Shown here piece by piece: positions 43,278 to 45,060 of a stretch of DNA of 45,060 bases. This DNA is from Nitrospiraceae bacterium. GTDB taxonomy: Bacteria; Nitrospirota; Thermodesulfovibrionia; UBA6902. Every line of letters starts with the position of its first letter. Within the stretch, counting starts at the first letter, position 1. Where the stretch lies: contig QZKC01000090.1 of NCBI GenBank assembly GCA_003599425.1, positions 1 through 45,060 on the forward strand. The letters are read 5' to 3'. The translations under genes were made by a program, and so were the position numbers. Under the pieces are notes generated by a model, which worked only from the letters and a program-made list of their open reading frames with translations, was not told the DNA's origin and searched no databases.

Positions 43278-44060
43278 ATGAATAACAGAAACGAAATAAT
43301 AGCAAGACTGAAAAAATCCCTCGAGTTTTACCGGGAGCTTGGCTTTGAGTATCTGCCGGTGAAGATAGAGAAGAAGTTCAAAAGTGCAATAGAGCAAAAG
43401 AGCCAAAGCACGGAAGTGCAAGAGTGCAGAAGTGCAAAAGTGCAGAAGACTGAAAGTACAAAGGTGCAAAAGTTAAAAACTGCAGAAGCAGGGAACATAG
43501 CACTCGACAGGGAAGCTGCCCTTAAGGCATTGAGAGAAGAGATCGGGGACTGTAAAAGGTGCAAGCTTTCCGGCAACCGCAAGAATATTGTTTTTGGTGA
43601 GGGTTCTCCTGATGCGAGGCTTATGTTCATTGGAGAAGGGCCGGGCAGGGATGAGGACATCCAGGGGAGACCGTTCGTGGGTGAGGCAGGCCAATTGCTC
43701 ACACGTATGATAACAAAACTGGGTTTGAGGCGCGAGGAAGTATATATAGCAAACATCGTAAAGTGCAGGCCGCCTAACAACCGGGAACCGGAAGAGGATG
43801 AAATTGCGACGTGCAGGCCTTTTGTCGAAAGACAGATAGAGATAATCAGCCCTGCGGTCATCGTCAGCCTCGGAAGGATATCTGCGCAGTCTCTCCTTAG
43901 AGTCAAAACCGCCATAAGCAGACTCAGAGGTAATTTTATTGAATATAACAATGTCCCCGTAATGCCCACATTTCACCCCGCGTACCTTTTGCGGAACCCT
44001 AAGGACAAATGGAAGACCTGGGATGACATGCAGAAGGTGCTTGAACGGTTGGGATGTTAA
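43278..44060 (+). CDS. Type 4 uracil-DNA glycosylase
   Basis: Removes uracil from DNA. The 260-residue protein has a 4Fe-4S cluster site built from CKRC (residues 91-94), a Cys in VKCRPPNNR and a Cys in ATCRPF. The catalytic motif region is GEGPGRDEDIQGRPFVGEAGQLL and the C-terminal motif is TFHPAYLLRN, typical of family 4. Residues about 35-70 come from a 7-8-bp repeat array (43385-43485) and form a Lys/Ser/Gln/Val linker between the N-terminal helix and the catalytic domain; in usual family members the catalytic domain starts sooner. The start is ATG 43278, with no strong ribosome-binding site. Confidence 0.93.
   Translation: MNNRNEIIARLKKSLEFYRELGFEYLPVKIEKKFKSAIEQKSQSTEVQECRSAKVQKTESTKVQKLKTAEAGNIALDREAALKALREEIGDCKRCKLSGNRKNIVFGEGSPDARLMFIGEGPGRDEDIQGRPFVGEAGQLLTRMITKLGLRREEVYIANIVKCRPPNNREPEEDEIATCRPFVERQIEIISPAVIVSLGRISAQSLLRVKTAISRLRGNFIEYNNVPVMPTFHPAYLLRNPKDKWKTWDDMQKVLERLGC
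43385..43485. repeat. Tandem repeat (GTGCAGAA type) inside the uracil-DNA glycosylase gene
   Basis: GTGCAAGA, GTGCAGAA, GTGCAAAA and GTGCAGAA are consecutive 8-bp units, flanked by degenerate AGAGCCAA and GTACAAAG units. The same unit type occurs at 18787-18893 between SOS genes. Confidence 0.7.
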
Positions 44061-44136
44061 ACAAATGTCATGGTTGCGCAGTATGGTTTTATTAAATAGC
44101 GCATGAAAATTATTTTTATACATAAGGTGGAAAGAC

Positions 44137-44679
44137 GTGGACTTTAAACAAGTGCTTGAAAAACTTTTAACTGCCTTCAGAGAACAGGACATTCGCTACG
44201 CCCTGATGGGCGGGTTTGCTATAGGGCTGTGGGGTGGATCGAGGTCTACGGTTGATCTGGATTTCCTTGTGCACAGGGATGATATACAAAGAATTCACAG
44301 CATAGTAACAGCTTTGAGTTATGAAATACATCACAAAACTGAAAATGTCTCACAGTACACCTCTTCTTTAAAGGTTTTTGGGGGGATAGATTTTATCCAT
44401 GCTTTCAGAGATGCAAGCATTGAAATGCTAAAGCGGGCTGTTGATAAAGATATATTAGGGGGGGCTATCAAGATCAGGACTCTTATACCTGAGGATATCG
44501 TAGGACTCAAACTTCAGGCAATTTATAACAACCCATCACGAGAGAATATTGATATGGCGGATATCGAAACTCTTGTTTCGGTCAATAAGGAAAATCTCAA
44601 CTGGGAACTGATTCAGCAATATTGCAGTATATTTGGTATGGATGATAGATACAGGAAACTGAGGGAGGGACTAAAGTGA
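44137..44679 (+). CDS. Nucleotidyltransferase (MNT/AbiEii-like)
   Basis: A 180-residue protein with the pol-beta nucleotidyltransferase signature MGGFAIGLWGGSRSTVDLDFLV: a glycine-rich loop followed by the catalytic Asp-x-Asp. The start is a GTG (44137) with AAGGTGG upstream. It overlaps the next gene by 4 bp. Members with a small coupled partner are commonly toxin-antitoxin or abortive infection modules. I cannot say which gene would be the toxin. Confidence 0.8.
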   Translation: MDFKQVLEKLLTAFREQDIRYALMGGFAIGLWGGSRSTVDLDFLVHRDDIQRIHSIVTALSYEIHHKTENVSQYTSSLKVFGGIDFIHAFRDASIEMLKRAVDKDILGGAIKIRTLIPEDIVGLKLQAIYNNPSRENIDMADIETLVSVNKENLNWELIQQYCSIFGMDDRYRKLREGLK

Positions 44680-44900
44680 AGCTTTCTGAAAAGACGCAAA
44701 AGGAACTCGTTGAACTCGCCAATTCAGAGGAGCTAAGAAAAGATATGGAAATCCTGAATATGAGGCAAAGGCCTCCTTTCATCAGTAACGGTGTAATAGA
44801 TGTCGACGCTTACATTGAATTCATTCAGCAGTTCAATGAATTCATCAACCACGAGCCGAGGCCGTTTAAGGCGATGATAGAGAGGGATATGAAGTTATAA
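44676..44900 (+). CDS. Small partner protein of the nucleotidyltransferase
   Basis: A 74-residue protein coupled to the nucleotidyltransferase by an overlap of 4 bp (the ATG at 44676). It is charged and mostly helical, with KTQKELVELANSEELRKDME at the start and VDAYIEFIQQFNEFINHEPRPFKAM toward the end. No family recognised. As the second gene of a pair it may be the cognate antitoxin or substrate-binding partner. Confidence 0.65.
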   Translation: MKLSEKTQKELVELANSEELRKDMEILNMRQRPPFISNGVIDVDAYIEFIQQFNEFINHEPRPFKAMIERDMKL

Positions 44901-44968
44901 GCCATACATATTCAAAGCAACTTCTCCTTTTCGGATGGAAAAAGTCGCCCCGCCAGAAAAATGTAATA

Positions 44969-45009
44969 CCAAAATGATAATGTCCTAAACAACCAAAATA
45001 AGAATGTCC
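44969..45009. mobile_element. Direct repeats suggesting the end of an insertion sequence
   Basis: CCAAAATGATAATGTCC at 44969-44985 and CCAAAATAAGAATGTCC at 44993-45009 match at 15 of 17 positions with a 24-bp period. Closely spaced repeats of this kind before a transposase gene resemble IS ends with multiple transposase sites. The element continues beyond the window, so the family cannot be assigned. Confidence 0.4.
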
Positions 45010-45053
45010 GGTTGTAAGATGCTAAACTGCCTTCTTTTCAATAAGGAGGAGTG

Positions 45054-45060
45054 GTGGCAA
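45054..45060 (+). CDS. Possible start of a gene at the right edge (partial)
   Basis: AAGGAGG at 45043-45049 is followed by GTG at 45051 and 45054. With the repeats just upstream, this may be the first codon of a transposase or its regulator. Only two codons are visible. Confidence 0.25.

Noticed and set aside
43385-43485. Possible CRISPR array in the tandem repeats
   Set aside because: The units are 7-8 bp with no unique spacers, and no cas gene is present; it is a short tandem repeat in a reading frame.
43473-44192. Minus-strand frame of about 240 codons opposite the uracil-DNA glycosylase
   Set aside because: It lies opposite the iron-sulfur and catalytic motifs of the real gene and has no start signal.

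Overview
The window reads as chromosomal DNA of a Gram-negative anaerobe or facultative anaerobe of moderate GC content. The evidence is an outer-membrane barrel C-terminus at the left edge, a five-heme cytochrome c, an RseC-type membrane protein and haem biosynthesis genes. The gene set and repeat style suggest Nitrospirota (Thermodesulfovibrionia-like) or a deltaproteobacterial lineage. No 16S rRNA gene is present, so that placement is inference.

Layout. 1-3445: the end of an outer-membrane protein, an OmpR-type two-component system and a secreted protein of unknown function, with a shared 15-bp motif upstream of both transcription units. 3481-3612: a MITE-like inverted repeat. 3663-6101 (minus): ferrochelatase and protoporphyrinogen oxidase. 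6316-8988: a bifunctional (p)ppGpp enzyme and a DNA alkyl repair protein. 8994-13050 (minus): a B12/radical-SAM protein and groES-groEL under a perfect CIRCE operator. 13201-15718: a rhomboid protease, tmRNA and glgC. 15720-17300 (minus): a terminator, a small ORF and a pentaheme cytochrome gene with one in-frame TGA, which may be selenocysteine or a nonsense mutation. 17366-19785 (minus): an SOS cassette (lexA, two small unknown proteins, dinB) behind a perfect palindromic operator. 20039-24303: a flavin reductase between two related inverted-repeat elements, a DUF1614-type membrane protein, a PfkB sugar kinase, a divergent GspE/PilT-like ATPase and tRNA-Thr(CGT). 24323-27949: a DksA-like protein, two peptide-ABC ATPases and pdxJ. 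28012-28669: an antitoxin/PIN toxin pair.

28740-37972 is a defence island that looks like one transcription unit: a 38-aa ORF resembling the methyltransferase N-terminus, a TrlF-like PHP-ATPase, a type III-like Mod methyltransferase, a C39-like cysteine peptidase, a 100-aa protein, and a large Res helicase-nuclease with a C-terminal HEPN-like Rx5H motif. The genes overlap or are spaced by at most 41 bp. This is the best candidate for an undescribed multi-gene system. 37991-44060 returns to housekeeping: acpS, rseC-like, nnr, pgeF, a CBS protein, tsaE, nadK and uracil-DNA glycosylase. The right edge has a nucleotidyltransferase pair and what looks like the start of an insertion sequence.

A second theme is repeats. 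Degenerate tandem units of 7-8 bp occur in many intergenic gaps, usually as two inverted arms, and have also entered reading frames in hemH, nnr (twice), the mod gene and the uracil-DNA glycosylase gene, where they encode in-frame low-complexity linkers.
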